A DNA stretch of 64,000 bases from Endomychus coccineus (taxonomy: Eukaryota; Arthropoda; Insecta; Coleoptera; Endomychidae). Position numbers and translations under genes: made by a program. Where the stretch lies: assembly GCA_958510875.1 (NCBI GenBank), contig OY294068.1:18952297-19016296 (forward strand), read 5' to 3'. How positions within the stretch are numbered: position 1 is the first letter of the stretch; every line of letters starts with the position of its first letter. Positions 25,691 through 37,329 of this stretch are shown in pieces. Under the pieces are notes generated by a model that was not told the DNA's origin, made no database searches, and saw only the letters and a list, made by a program, of their open reading frames with translations.

Positions 25691-27065
25691 ATTCCAAATT
25701 CTAAAATTAACAAATATTTACAATTTACACAGAATAGTAGGCATATGTATTTCTTATGATTCAAAAAAAGGGCAAATTCAATAAATATGAAATGAATACG
25801 AATTTAGAAAAAAGTTTATAATTTAAAACCTATATCTTAGGAATTCATTCACGTTATAAATTATGATTTTGAGTTATTCTTGACTTCATTTTTTCAGAAA
25901 GGTTGTTGTACATTTTAATTCCCCTGAAAGGATACCGCACACTTTAGTAGGGAAAGTGGCCCCCTGTCGAATTGGCTGGATTTTTGATATGTTATAGTCC
26001 AAGTCATTCCGAACAAAAAGTTCGATGGGCACAACTTTTTGTATAGGCTTGTTTTGGCGCTAGAGGCCAATGAAAACTTTCAATAGTTCTTCATTGTTAA
26101 ACAACACGAAACGTTATCCTGGATAATAATCACTTTTCTGAATATTCAAGATCTAAACAGTCATTACTATGACATACTGTTAAAAGTATTTTTCTTTGGT
26201 GTTGTTACATTTGGTCAATTATACAGTGTGTTCCAGCTTCTTACAATTTTTGAAGTGCAATAATTCGAAAATGGTTACAAATCGTCTTAAGGATCTACAA
26301 TGAAAAAATGTTTATGAATCTTATTCTACACCGTATTCTACATCACATAGTCGAAAAATATAAGGAGTGTTCCTTTTAAAAGAAATCGAAAGTTATATTC
26401 GAAAAGTTCCGTACCTACTGGAAAATATTGTCCGACCATCTTGAATAATTTTAGGTCATGAAAAAGAATGAGAAATATTACAAGTCTGTCTATAAAATGG
26501 CCTTAAAGAGATTTTCTTTCTAAATCTATCATCTTAACGTCAGGGATTTTCAAGGTATGCATCTGCAAATGGACTACCTAATTCCGACCAAAAAGTCGTA
26601 ACGTCCAAGTGATTCAGACACAATCAATAATAGTAGGTGTAGTGGTGAATGGAGGTTATGTAGATGTTTGAAAAATTCACTAATATATCTCATTATCATT
26701 ATTTTTATTATTATTATTAATGATGTTTCTTTTTAAAATAATGCACTCCACCTCCCAACCCGATTTTTTTCGTATCGCCCTGTAAATGCAAAACATTCTT
26801 GTGCTAGATTCTGTTGTCTAGTTAACTTTCGTGTTCAAATCGATATCACAATAGAACAAATCTAGAAATCGAAAGACACACTATTGCCCCATCCTGTATA
26901 AAAATATAGTCCAGATTTCTTTTAAAAATTGTTTATTCATTCTCGAACTTGAAAGGTACCTACTGGATAATATGAAAACATTGCATCCCTTTACTGCAGA
27001 AAAACACATTTTTCTGTAGATGGCTTTGGAAATGATGTCAAAGTTTCTAGAAACGTTTTGTTTGT
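25691..27065. other. Intronic and transposon flank, nothing recognised
   Basis: The stretch should contain the 5' flank and left terminus of the transposon that follows, but I found no inverted repeat matching its right flank. A patch from 26222 (cagtgtgttccagcttctta) has the look of an insect MITE end. Confidence 0.35.
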
Positions 27066-27914
27066 TTGTTACTTCATGTCAATATGAAGTTGAATATGGC
27101 GTATAATTTCGCAGTGAGATTTGAATGTTTTGTTTGTGAGTACAATGGAACACCAAGGCAAATGGTACGTTTGGACGAAGAAAGCAGAGCCATTGCCGAA
27201 CGTCGAAGGAATGAATTAGAATTGCCTCAAATACCTTTTATTGAACAGACAAGGATTTGCCGAAACTGTCATTTGAGTATTCTCTCAGAGATACAAGCTT
27301 ATGAAGAAGATCCCGATCCAACTGTACTTAAAGTTTTGTTGCGAACCTCTCATACGTCATGTTTTGTATGTGGTAGATTTGAAAATCTTGGTAGAATGTC
27401 ACCTTCTGGTAGGTTGGATGTATTTCTGAAGACCGGAATGTTTGCACCTGACGGCGTCAGAATCTGTGGTGGTCATTTGAATGAGGAGGGACATCTCCTG
27501 CCACCTTTTATGAATGGGCTTAGAGGAATAACAAGACCATACAATTTGAAAGGTAATGAACTCAAACATCTGTTAGTATCGTTACGAAAAGCTGTGCTGA
27601 ACTATAAATTAACAAATAAATACAATAACGAGGATAATTTTACTGATGAAGAGTTCCAGGCGTTAACTCCAATGAAAAAAGTGCAGTTTACAAACCTCTT
27701 TGAATTTTGCAATTGCGTCAATATTCATCAGAAAAATAGAGCAATAGCGAAGGAAGATTTGTTATGTTTTTTGTGCAAATTACGACAAGGACTTTCCGAT
27801 CTATTCTTGATGGGCATGATTTCCTATTCCAGTCGTCAAGCTGTGAGCTTGGCAATTCAAAAAGTGCGTGTATGTAGGGTATCAGCATATAGAGAGGGGC
27901 CAATATATTACTAG
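27066..27914 (+). pseudogene. DDE transposon, N-terminal part (zinc-binding + HTH)
   Basis: This 282-codon frame encodes the front part of a transposase of the DDE_Tnp_4 type (PIF/Harbinger-related, ISL2EU/IS4EU-like). Cys pairs appear in ECFVCEYNG and RICRNCHLSI, then CFVCGR and ICGGHL, which suggests paired zinc-binding knuckles. The C-terminal third holds a helix-turn-helix-like segment: LTPMKKVQFTNLF, LLCFLCKLRQGLSDLFLMGM and SSRQAVSLAIQKVR. After QKVR the homology leaves this frame and resumes in the +1 frame (next entry), so the last dozen residues are not native. The true start may be the second Met (MKLNMAYNF). Probably one original protein broken by a small deletion. Confidence 0.75.
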
Positions 27915-28869
27915 ACATGTTACGGATTTTGCAAACACCCTTTACAATCCTGAACCAAATTATCGAAGAGCAATAGCTTATATTGACGGGACGTACATGA
28001 AAATACCCAAAAGTCGGACATTTCAAGTATTACGTCAATCATACTGTGTACACAAGGGTTACCATCTTTTGAAACCTGCATTGATTGTTGCTCCCAATGG
28101 TTATATCCTAGATGTCCACGGTCCTTATTTCTCTGATTCAAGAAATAATGATGCGGCAATGATGAGACATGAGTATGAACGAGATTTAATGGGTCTGAGG
28201 AACTGGTTCCAAGAAGGTGATATTTTCATGTTAGATAGGGGATACCGTGACTCACAGAATTTCTTGGCTGACTCAGGTATAGTAGTAAAAATGCCCGTAG
28301 CACTTGGTGGTGGACAGCATCAGCTTACAACCGAAGAGGCAAAGTCATCTAGACTAGTTACGAAAACGAGATGGATTGTAGAAGCTAGAAACGGTCATAT
28401 AAAGAATATGTTCAAATTCTTCAGAGATACTGTACCAATGCCACAAGTTATGCATATAGGAGACTATATCAGAATAGCATGTGCGATAATCAATAAGTAT
28501 CATGAACCAATTACCATGGAAGGAGCCAATGCTGAGCTAGCTCAGATAATGTTAAACCGTGCCAATGAAATAAATGAACTGCAGCTGAGAATAGAAGAAG
28601 AGGGTCTGCAACGAAGACATGGTAGATGGTTTCCAATGGAGGAAAACCAATTACAAAATTTTCCAGTTCTCAGTTTGGAGTACCTACGAGAACTAACATT
28701 CGGAATTTTCCAGATAAAAATAGCTCCATCTTATGTACAAGATAATAGACAGGATTTGGGAAACGTTTTATTTGAATTCGACGACCGTATTGAAATTCCA
28801 GGTCTATTGAGGATGAGAATAAAATCTCGTCATCGAAATAGTATCAAATACCAACTGTGTATCCTTTGA
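27868..28869 (+). pseudogene. DDE transposon, catalytic part (DDE_Tnp_4 type)
   Basis: This 333-codon frame overlaps the previous one by 47 nt in a different frame. It holds the catalytic triad: D40 in AIAYIDGTYMKI, D123 in GDIFMLDRGYRD and E172 in WIVEARNGHIKNMF, with the family block GPYFSDSRNNDAAMM between. Such nucleases cut and paste the element at its ends. Relatives carry a short linker (about ten residues) between the helix-turn-helix and the G(Y/F)QHI start; it is missing here, which together with the frame change points to a small internal deletion. Otherwise uninterrupted, so decay is recent or the two frames are both used. Terminal inverted repeats not found. Confidence 0.85.
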
Positions 28870-29279
28870 ATTTGTTTTGTGTAATTTTCAAGCGATGCTG
28901 TGAGAGTATTAAATTATCGTGACGTCTGGGGTTGTAGGCGTGGCAGTTTTGTTTTGATGTCCAAATATCAGACAGACGAGTATAAAGGAGAAAGAGATAG
29001 TAAGAATTGTGAATTTTCATTTTTGAATAATTTTCTACAACTTATAAATGAGTAAACTCAACTAATGCTCCTACTGCTCTTTTTTGTTGTAGATATATTT
29101 GGTGATCTTCGTCGGAGGGCCCACGACGAATAAATCCCACCCAACGGAATAAATATCCGAAGGAAGTTTCATTACCGTTTGACCGATATGTAATGTCTAT
29201 TTGAGAGAGCTTACCAATGTAAAACCAAGTTAGTCTGTATAATGTTTGGTGTTGATGGTTGCCTAAGGACTAATTTCTG
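28870..29279. other. Transposon 3' flank
   Basis: Contains gatcttcgtcggagggccca and a GC-richer segment that may be the right end of the DDE transposon. No terminal repeat identified. Confidence 0.35.
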
Positions 29280-29870
29280 CGCCTAATCTGTACTCCGTAT
29301 GAAGCCATTATCCTCAAAGATAGCAAATGCGTCCTCAAAGGAAGTGTCAGATCTACTTTTGTCGTGTTCTCGCATTATAAAGTGGAGTACTATGGTCAAG
29401 GTAGTTAATATAGAGAATTTTACCAGATCTACAGAAAATCCGTAAATGTGATATGATATTTTAGTTTTCATTTTCTTCACTACAGTTATAATTTCTTCGG
29501 TAGTTGTATTGTTCAGGAGCATCGAGCTTGATTCTTTTAAGTTTACATTTTTCATGAAAATTTGATCGAGTTTCTCTAGGTCTTTTTTATGTTGGGCTAG
29601 TAATTATCTGCCAATATTGTTAAAGAACTGGTTCAAATTTTTCACTGAGAGATAAGTGTTCTCATTTATCACATACCTGCTTTGATTTTAAATCAGAACT
29701 TAATATATATTCTTAGTCCCGAGTACTTTTTGATTGTCTATGTAACTTTATATTTTGCCTTGAGTTTATTGTTCAAGGATTGAGAGTTTTCTTCTTTTTT
29801 AACCAAGGCAATCGTATTGGCTGCCTCTAATTGCGTTCTTAATTTTATGCTTCTGCTGTATATCAGATTT
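29280..29870 (-). pseudogene. LINE remnant (region before the RT domain)
   Basis: Minus strand gives, in broken frames, KIKAG with NENTYLS-like text, NQFFNNIGR-like text and TTEEIITVVKKMKTKISYHI followed by YGFSVDLVK. This is the segment just before the RT domain of Jockey-like LINEs (EEI..VI..LK.KKS.G.D.). The RT itself is absent. Confidence 0.6.
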
Positions 29871-31019
29871 TTTTATATTAGGTTATGAAAATATTCATAA
29901 GAAACTCTAACATCATCCTTGATTATTAATTAATTGCTGACAATTGTTTCGTCATACTGTGACATTATATCAAAGCAGGTTGATGTCACTGTATGTCGGA
30001 CGATTGCCAGAAAGTAAACTTTGCAATTCGTGGCGTCGTAAGTAGAAGGGTTTTCAAGGTTTCTTTAGTTCAAGAGAAGGTGCTATTTTGGAGACATATG
30101 TTTCAAAATTAAAGCAACATATAACATATAAGGAAAAAGTCAGTTTTTATATGGAATTCTGTGAGAATATGTAGGAACGTCATTGTCAGTAGCTTTCAGC
30201 CGTTGGAACCTCGAAGGTAATACATACAGCCGCGGTTGTTTGATCCCGAATAATGAATATGTGACGGAAAAACTATGTTACACTTTTTTCTCATTCTATG
30301 AAGGAGAAGTTTGAATTCTTGAAAACAGGCTATCAGATGTCTATGACATATCGAAAATCGAATATTCAGATGAAATTGTTACTCTCCATGGTTTTCCGTA
30401 AGCTAGATATCAATTTACTCATCATTTCACTTCATTCAACAACACAAGCTCTAATTCGGTCCTTGGAAGAAAGTTACAGATTGTCATGCACATTCACATA
30501 TCGAAACATCTTCTCAGCTATAGTTTGTAGCTGATACAGACATAAGAATAAAGTGTTCTTTCAAATCTCGAACTGGATTTCCTATTCATGGAGATCCATT
30601 CTTTTTTCTGTGCTCGTTAAAGGTACAAAAAAGCAATTACGCTTATTTATGAGAGTTCCACCGTTCGAAGTGAAAGGAAAATGTACTCATCATTAATCAT
30701 GCTAATAGAATCAGATATCTACGGAATGAGCAATTAGTTAAAGAAGCGATCCATATTGCGAGTTGAGAGTTATTGCAATGCCCGTTCCTGATATTACCCG
30801 AGGGAGTGTAGATTCGTTTTTAGAATGGATTGTGATTTTCATGATATTTCATCAAAAGGAAGATATTTATAAGTTGCCAACGATCCCGAACGATTCAATT
30901 GTGCATTCTTCTAATCATTACCAAGATCGTTTGGGAATTTTTAAGCTATTGCATATAGCTTTTATCGCGGGCTTTGAGCGCGGCGACCGAATCAAGAAAA
31001 AAAAACAAAAGATAAATAC
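29871..31019. other. Intronic, nothing recognised
   Basis: Two plus open frames of 78 and 90 codons (30298-30534, 30763-31035) show no motif. The 5' end of the following LINE is probably near 31000, where a taaataccgtaacgaaa unit occurs twice. Confidence 0.35.
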
Positions 31020-32097
31020 CGTAACGAAAATCTGAAAAAAACAAAAAACAAATACCGTAACGAAATATCCTAAGACCCACCACTCCGCCTACCATGTAGC
31101 TCGGCCGAGCTTGAAATTGTCGAAATGTTAACTTTGAACCTTTTAGGAGGTCGTGATAGCCCCGAAGTGGGTCGAAAACTGTTTTGAATTGGTTAATTTT
31201 CGATAAATCGAATGACGTTCACGTGAGAAGCGCGTAGCTCGCGAGTTAGAAAAGTGCAAATTTACGGTACATAGAACGTCTTAACGAGGACTTTTCGCAT
31301 GCGGTTTTCGCTCCATGTCGTTAGTTTATGAACGGGGCCAACTAAATAGCATAGTCTCGGGCCTCAAAAATAGGGAAATTTGATTAAAACAGTTTGAGGT
31401 ATTCTCAGCTATCACCTACTAGCATCTGACATGCGACGTACGAAAGGAAAATTTATAGCTACTTAAATATACCGAAAGCGGGTAAAAGCTAGCGGCCCAT
31501 AGCCCAAAATACTTTATTACAACTGGCGCCGGCCGCACGGGGTTCGAAACGGCCCCAAATTAACAAAATAGAGGTAAACTGTATAAACTCTAACTTACGC
31601 GCAGCGAGCTCCTCGAGGATTTGTCAAATTGATTACGTTCGTAGCTAATTACATAAGTCGTCTGACGTTCATGCAATTATACAATTCGAACCTTCTAATT
31701 TCGATAGAATTGAGTTAATAGCTGCGATACACGACGTATCGATATTGATTTCAGTCCTAGTAATTGTGGCCTAAGTTGGGTTTTTTCAAATCGGTTTTTC
31801 CCCATTTTTGCTGAGTATTAAGTGCAACTGCTGCTTGTATGTGTGTATTGTTGGCATTCTCCTACCATCATCGGTTTTCCAGCATTTTCCAATTTCCATA
31901 TGGTTCTTGAGCACGTGGCAAACTGTGAGTAGAGACTATTTTCGTATCAATTCCTAATACCACTTGAAGAGGGGATACCGACCAAACTGTGAGAGTCCGC
32001 TTCGCCTCACCTTTCATCAGTAATCTCCTGACCTGCGTAGGACCCGTATGGAAATTTTCAATTTCGCCTGAATTCTTTCTCGTAATATCAGCTGATC

Positions 32098-32870
32098 ATG
32101 AGCCTTACTTTGCAAGACCTTTACGATTTGATCAAAACTGGTAATAATGAACTGAAAGAAGAAATTGTCGAATTGAAAAACTCCCTTGGCACTGAAATTG
32201 CAATCTTGAAGGACAAAAATGAGGAACTTCTGAAAGAAAATGAATCTTTGAAGCTTCGTATTTTAGATATCGAACGGAAATCAAAAAAATACAACTTCAT
32301 CGTATATGGTCTTAACTGTGTGGAAGACAACACCGATAGTGAGCTTCTGAAAATTATAAACGATCTTCTAAAAATTAATTGCAACCATAGCGATTTTCGC
32401 GACATATTCAGAATCGGTGCGAATGCTGAAGGCTCTTGTCGCCCAGTTGTGGTGGAAGTTATAAATGTGAATTTGAAAAAAACTATTCTGAATAGAGCTC
32501 GCACTACGGCGGCGGAGCTCAAAAACTTGAAAATGTTGTTCACTCAAGATTTTGCTAGAGTAGACTATGTTAAGAGAAAGTTCATGAATCAGCAACTCAA
32601 GAAAGTGAGAGTCTCAAACCCGGCGCATTTATAAGGAAAAACGCCCTTGTAATTGGCGACGTTACCCTATCCTACGAAGATTTGAAGAAAGAAGATAATC
32701 TGCACCACATATCCCTAGAGCATAATTCTGATTCGTCTTATTCGAATTCTTCATCTCAAACTATAACTGAGACTAGTGAATCAGACAAAAAAAGGAAATT
32801 TAGATTTTCCCCTATGAATGAAGAAACTAATGTTAAATCTAGGCTAAGATCATGTTCTATAAACAAATAA
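32098..32870 (+). pseudogene. LINE ORF1 (coiled coil, RNA-binding type), one frameshift
   Basis: ORF1 proteins coat element RNA. The frame opens with MSLTLQDLYDLI, has a coiled coil over residues 13-60 (leucine heptads with LKEEIVELKNSL and LLKENESLKLRI), then YNFIVYGL and FRIG...SCRPVVVEV, an RRM-like region typical of LINE ORF1. The first frame stops at 32634 after 178 codons. Homologous sense continues from about 32600 in another frame (PGAFIRKNALVIGD, then YEDLKKEDN, a Ser-rich tract and a basic end) to the stop at 32870, which would give about 257 residues. A one-base indel near 32600-32615 explains this. Only 82 bp separate it from ORF2. Confidence 0.75.
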
Positions 32871-32952
32871 GTCGTCAATAAGTATCCTGCAAATTATTGT
32901 TTTTTTTTCTCTCTTTCTACTATATTATACTTAACTCTGTTCCCATCTCAGG

Positions 32953-35760
32953 ATGAAGCATCATTTTAATTTAGCTCATTTCAATATCAGATCACTGGTT
33001 CCACATATTCAGGAATTTAAAGATTTACTCATTTCCAAATACGAAATAATAGCATTATCTGAAACTTGGCTATCGTCCAATATACCTGACCACCATGTTT
33101 CCATAGACGGCTATACTTTATTTAGAAAAGACAGACCGGTGGGCAGAGGTGGCGGGGTTGCTCTGTACATGAAATCCGGATATAAATCTCATTTGCTTAA
33201 CTCGATCCCTCAGAATGATACTGAACAACTCTGGGTATCTTTTGTATGTTGCAATAAAAAATATGCTATGGGCGTTTTATATAGGCCCCCTTCATCCTCC
33301 GTTGAAAATTTTTTAAACGACGTGGAATTTTTCAGCTTTGTCGCGCCTAATTTTGACGAACTTATCCTCACAGGCGATTTCAATATTGATATGCTAGCTA
33401 CCGATACCTGCTCTACGAAAAGATTGAAGGATATCTTGAATTCATACGCTCTTGATCAAGTGATTAAGGAACCTACTCGCATAAGTTCAACAAGTGCAAA
33501 AATAATCGACTTGATTATTTCATCTGAAAAAATCCCTCCCAATAATACAAATGTTATAGATACAGGTTTATCTGACCATTGTATGGTATCCTGCTGTATA
33601 GGATCCACGAATGTACCGGCCAAGCCCTTCTTATATACATTTCGTGATTTCAAGGCATTTACTCTGAACAACTTTTTAGCAGATCTGGAACTCACTAACT
33701 TCTCACCTATTCTCTTATCAAACAATATCGATGACAAAGTCAGTCTATTTAACGAGTTCATAACAGCGTTGTTTGATTTCCATGCCCCGGTAAGAACTAT
33801 CAGGATAAGTCGACCTAAAGCCCCCTGGATTACTTATGTTATAAAAAAAATGATGTCTCTCAGGGATAAGGCTCTCGAAAAATTCAAACATACTAAAGAA
33901 GTGAGACATTGGATCTATTACAAAGATCTGAGAAACGAAACCAAATATGCCATCGCCAGAGAAAAAAAGGCATATTTTCAATTCAAAATTAAAAGCAGCG
34001 GAAATAATAAAAACTTTTGGAAGGAGCTAAAGAATTTAAATATCCACTCTAAAAATGCAAGCAGTGTAATTCCGGATCAACTGAAAAACCACCAAGCCAT
34101 TAATGACTACTTCGTTAACTCCTCTGTAAGTGACAACTCTCCAGATGCGGCTACCTTAAATTCTTATTTAGAAAACACTCGACCCTGCGTGACCAATTTC
34201 AATTTTACTCCAACTTCTGAGACAGAAATATACAAAGTCCTTGTATCTATCAAATCCAAGGCATATGGGGTGGACAAAATCAATATTGATATGCTATTGT
34301 ACTGCTGCCCTTTAATTCTTTCTATCGTCTGCCACATCTTTAACTTCTGTATTGCCAACAATGTCTTTCCTACCATCTGGAAAAAATCTTTCATTATTCC
34401 TCTACCCAAAATTCCCAATCCAGTGGACTTCAAATCACTTCGCCCCGTCAGCATTCTATGTACCTTATCAAAAGCTTTCGAAAAAATAATTCACTCTCAA
34501 ATTATGGGTCACCTACAATTCAACAGCATCATTCCCTCTCTTCAGTCTGGATTCCGACCTCATCACAGCTGCGTCACCGCATTAACCAAGGTCACAGACG
34601 ACATTTTCATCGCGACGGATCAAAACCAGCTCACTGCTCTGGTTATGCTCGACTTCAGCAAGGCTTTTGATAGGATCAAGCACCAATTGTTGTTAGCTAT
34701 ACTTCATTACATTGGTTTTTCTGCATCCGCTACTAGTTTGTTAGGAGCATACTTGAACAATCGCTTGCAAGCGGTTTTATTAGAACGTCACTGTTCTGAC
34801 TTTCTGGTAGTGGAAAACGGAGTTCCTCAAGGATCTGTATTGGGCCCGGTGTTATTCATACTCTACACCCATGAATTTTATAATCACATAAAATTCTGTA
34901 ATTGTCACTTTTATGCAGATGACACCCAGTTATACATATCATTTTCTGAAAAAAATCTTCCCCTGGCTAATTTTCAATTGAACTCTGATTTGGAAGCTAT
35001 CATCTCGATATCTGAAAAATTCTGTCTTTCAATAAACCCCTCCAAATCCTCCGCTATCCTTTTTGGCAAAAAGATCGCTCGTAGTCGCTGCAAAAATTTG
35101 ATGACGATTAAAATCGGGGAAGACACCATTTCCTTCTCTGATAGCTCGAAGAACCTGGGAGTTATTCTTGATTCTTCGCTCAATTTCAGTGGCCATGTCA
35201 ATCTACTCGTTCGGAGAGCTTTCTGTAACCTCAAATTGATTTATTCCAACAGAAAAATGCTAGATCAAAACGGTAAAAAAACTCTCTGCGAGTCGCTAGT
35301 TCTCTCACACTTGAATTACGCTGACACTATTTACGGTCCCCCTATCACCAAAAGAGACGCCCAGCGTATACAATTGGTCCAGAATTCTTGTGTACGTTTA
35401 ATCTGTGGACTCAGTAGACGGAATCACATCTCTTCCCCTCTCCAAGAACTAGGATGGCTAAATACCGAAAAAAGAAGAATACTTCACCTTTGCACCTCAT
35501 TTCATAATATAATAACTTCGCAAAAACCACCTTACTTATACGAAAAAATCACATTTCGCACGGACGTGCACAACATTAATATTCGGCATAAATCACGACT
35601 TACGCCACCTCAGCACTCCACCGCCCAATTTCAATCGTCATTCTCCTTTACTATTACTAGGCTTTATAATAGGATTCCGGAACGGTTCAGAACTTTATCC
35701 ACTGCATGTTTCAAAAGCAGACTCAAAAATAGTCTGCTGTCAGGAGAGATATCTCTATGA
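32953..35760 (+). CDS. LINE ORF2: AP endonuclease and reverse transcriptase
   Basis: An uninterrupted 935-codon frame. The endonuclease occupies roughly residues 1-215: LAHFNIRSL near 7, SETWLS near 36, GRGGGVALYMKSGY near 65, LTGDFNIDM near 138 and GLSDHCMVSC near 203. The RT spans about 430-720: SLRPVSILCTLSKAFEKI near 493, VMLDFSKAFDRIKH near 564, NGVPQGSVLGPVLF near 622 and the catalytic FYADDTQLY near 653. The C-terminal tail (LDSSLNFSGHVNLLVRRAF, LVLSHLNYADTIYG, CGLSRRNHI) is typical of the group. All key residues visible are present, so this copy could be enzymatically competent. It would nick chromosomal DNA and prime reverse transcription there. Confidence 0.93.
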   Translation: MKHHFNLAHFNIRSLVPHIQEFKDLLISKYEIIALSETWLSSNIPDHHVSIDGYTLFRKDRPVGRGGGVALYMKSGYKSHLLNSIPQNDTEQLWVSFVCCNKKYAMGVLYRPPSSSVENFLNDVEFFSFVAPNFDELILTGDFNIDMLATDTCSTKRLKDILNSYALDQVIKEPTRISSTSAKIIDLIISSEKIPPNNTNVIDTGLSDHCMVSCCIGSTNVPAKPFLYTFRDFKAFTLNNFLADLELTNFSPILLSNNIDDKVSLFNEFITALFDFHAPVRTIRISRPKAPWITYVIKKMMSLRDKALEKFKHTKEVRHWIYYKDLRNETKYAIAREKKAYFQFKIKSSGNNKNFWKELKNLNIHSKNASSVIPDQLKNHQAINDYFVNSSVSDNSPDAATLNSYLENTRPCVTNFNFTPTSETEIYKVLVSIKSKAYGVDKINIDMLLYCCPLILSIVCHIFNFCIANNVFPTIWKKSFIIPLPKIPNPVDFKSLRPVSILCTLSKAFEKIIHSQIMGHLQFNSIIPSLQSGFRPHHSCVTALTKVTDDIFIATDQNQLTALVMLDFSKAFDRIKHQLLLAILHYIGFSASATSLLGAYLNNRLQAVLLERHCSDFLVVENGVPQGSVLGPVLFILYTHEFYNHIKFCNCHFYADDTQLYISFSEKNLPLANFQLNSDLEAIISISEKFCLSINPSKSSAILFGKKIARSRCKNLMTIKIGEDTISFSDSSKNLGVILDSSLNFSGHVNLLVRRAFCNLKLIYSNRKMLDQNGKKTLCESLVLSHLNYADTIYGPPITKRDAQRIQLVQNSCVRLICGLSRRNHISSPLQELGWLNTEKRRILHLCTSFHNIITSQKPPYLYEKITFRTDVHNINIRHKSRLTPPQHSTAQFQSSFSFTITRLYNRIPERFRTLSTACFKSRLKNSLLSGEISL

Positions 35761-36053
35761 TGCCCTTTCACTTCCCGTTCAACTTTACTACTTTATATGC
35801 TTTATTTAATATATATAATACTTATTTATAATTCCAAGTTGATTTATTAATACATAATGTATTGCATTACTTTATATTCAGTTAACATAGTTTTAGATTA
35901 TTCAGGTTAGTTTAATACAATCTCCATAGGTTGAGTGGAAGAAAGCACTCGTTCGACTCAACACTGAGGCCGAACCAGAGCTAACTCTGCCTTTTGACAG
36001 ATGATGTCACATGTTCACCATTTTTTGTTAACCATTATCTGTCAATAAAAGCG

Positions 36054-36076
36054 ATTATTATTATTATTATTATTAT
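36054..36076. repeat. (ATT)n 3' tail of the LINE
   Basis: Seven to eight ATT units following tcaataaaagcg. The tail marks the 3' end of the LINE and replaces poly-A. Confidence 0.85.
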
Positions 36077-36177
36077 GATAGGCCACGTGAAAATCCCGGA
36101 GCCGGAAGCGCTATCGAGATCTGAACGTCAAAACTTTCGTATAAAATTGTGTTTACAAGTCAACTGACACTTGTCAC

Positions 36178-36215
36178 CATAGATAACTCTACTACCGGTA
36201 GTAGAGTTATCTATG
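36178..36215. repeat. Perfect 38-bp palindrome
   Basis: Each base from 36178 to 36196 pairs with its mirror from 36215 to 36197; the centre is TACCGGTA with no spacer. Adjacent bases mismatch, so the boundary is sharp. It lies about 100 bp beyond the LINE tail. Confidence 0.95.
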
Positions 36216-36429
36216 CACTTGTTACAGAATACTCTTCATAGAGATCAAGATGATACTCTTTTTTACTCATAATTCGTGAAGATTTTGAAGGGGTAGTGGA
36301 TGTTTTTCTGCCCAACTTTTTCCAGTGGCGTAGTGCTATGCAATAGCTTTACCGCGGAAGTCCCCGAGTGCCACACATTTTTTTTCATATTACTCTACTT
36401 GAATTGATCTTCCGGAACCATCTGAGAGA

Positions 36430-36720
36430 TGGTCTGGAGAAGCCAGTCTGGCTGCCGAACTGCCAAAGCGTTGCTTGGCAATAAGGTGGGCCTAAGAGCA
36501 GGTGAGACACTCTTGCTGAGTAGGCAGAGTATCAGGATAATCTCCGAGATCCTTGCAGGTCACGGAAATTTGATGAAATTTAAACATACAGTGAGGAAAA
36601 GCAACACTCCCGTCTGTATGATGCACTTTCTTGGTGTATGTCCTGCGCTCATCCGAGCATTCAATAGGAGTAGTTTATATCACTGTTCCGGTGAAGTATA
36701 AAATGTAGCAATTGGTCAGA
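36430..36720 (+). pseudogene. LINE C-terminal fragment (I/R1-like)
   Basis: A 90-codon open frame includes SRQSIRIISEILAGHGNL and VCMMHFLGVCPALIRAFN, resembling the region after RNase H in I/R1-type LINEs (a tether-like L-T-G-H segment and a Cys/His-rich HFLxxCPAL end). The expected CxxC is degraded. Similar in kind to 16450-16700. Confidence 0.5.
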
Positions 36721-37329
36721 ATGATCACCCTGGGTAATCACCAAGTGCCCACCAAATTTGTTTTTTCTTGTTGGGTCTTTCCCGAGTTAACTAATGAAAC
36801 CTGCATTCCCGATGCCATCATTATAAGGTCATAACTTTTATGGGAGGCCCAAACCGGAATTTTATATGACATACCCAAATTGGCCAGAGATGTCACCATC
36901 ACATTTTTATCAGGCACTTCCGGAATATCATGTATAACCACTTCCTTAAGTAACTAAAGAAGAGCATTGTTGAATGTACGTTATGTTTATTTCTGGTCTA
37001 AATATTGCTGCTTTGAGCCGAATGGTGTAGATGTATAATGTATTAGGGGTGATATGGGCATAAGAGAGCCTGTAATTCTGAATAAAAGTTTCCAAAGATG
37101 TATAGGCCAAGTTATTCCTGTAGGCAAGCTAGTGTTGCCGTTTGGAGAATAGATAAAACCTACTCTCCGCAAATCAGTTGATTTGGTTACTGATTTTTAT
37201 ATCATTTCTATGAGATACTTTTCGAATTTATGTGAAGTTAATGAAATAAATAGTTATTTCATTATCTTTACAAAACTAATATTCAAATCAATAATGTGTT
37301 GAAGAAAATGTTATAATAAAAACAGATTT
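36721..37329. other. Unrecognised; two minus-strand open frames
   Basis: Minus frames of 67 (36738-36941) and 61 codons (36987-37172) are protein-like in composition but match no family I know. They may be antisense of the 3' part of the neighbouring LINE fragment. Confidence 0.3.

Larger units (their letters stand above)
31000..36078 (+). mobile_element. Near-full-length non-LTR retrotransposon (CR1/Jockey-like LINE)
   Basis: Layout: a GC-richer 5' untranslated region of about 1.1 kb, ORF1, ORF2 (AP endonuclease + RT), a 3' untranslated region of about 290 bp and a short (ATT)n tail at 36054-36076. The microsatellite tail rather than poly-A, the endonuclease form and the RT tail suggest a CR1/L2-Jockey type. 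The 5' boundary is uncertain: base composition changes near 31000, next to a doubled taaataccgtaacgaaa unit. No target duplication was recognised. The element lies on the strand opposite to the host gene. Confidence 0.8.

Noticed and set aside
32121..32595. 140- and 75-codon minus frames in LINE ORF1
   Set aside because: Antisense shadows of the coiled-coil-coding ORF1.
33456..35234. Several minus-strand open frames inside the LINE
   Set aside because: Shadows of the intact 935-codon ORF2 on the opposite strand.
36738..37172. Two minus-strand open frames (67 and 61 codons) with protein-like composition
   Set aside because: No recognisable family, no splice context, and they lie antisense next to a LINE fragment; more likely chance or antisense of element 3' sequence.
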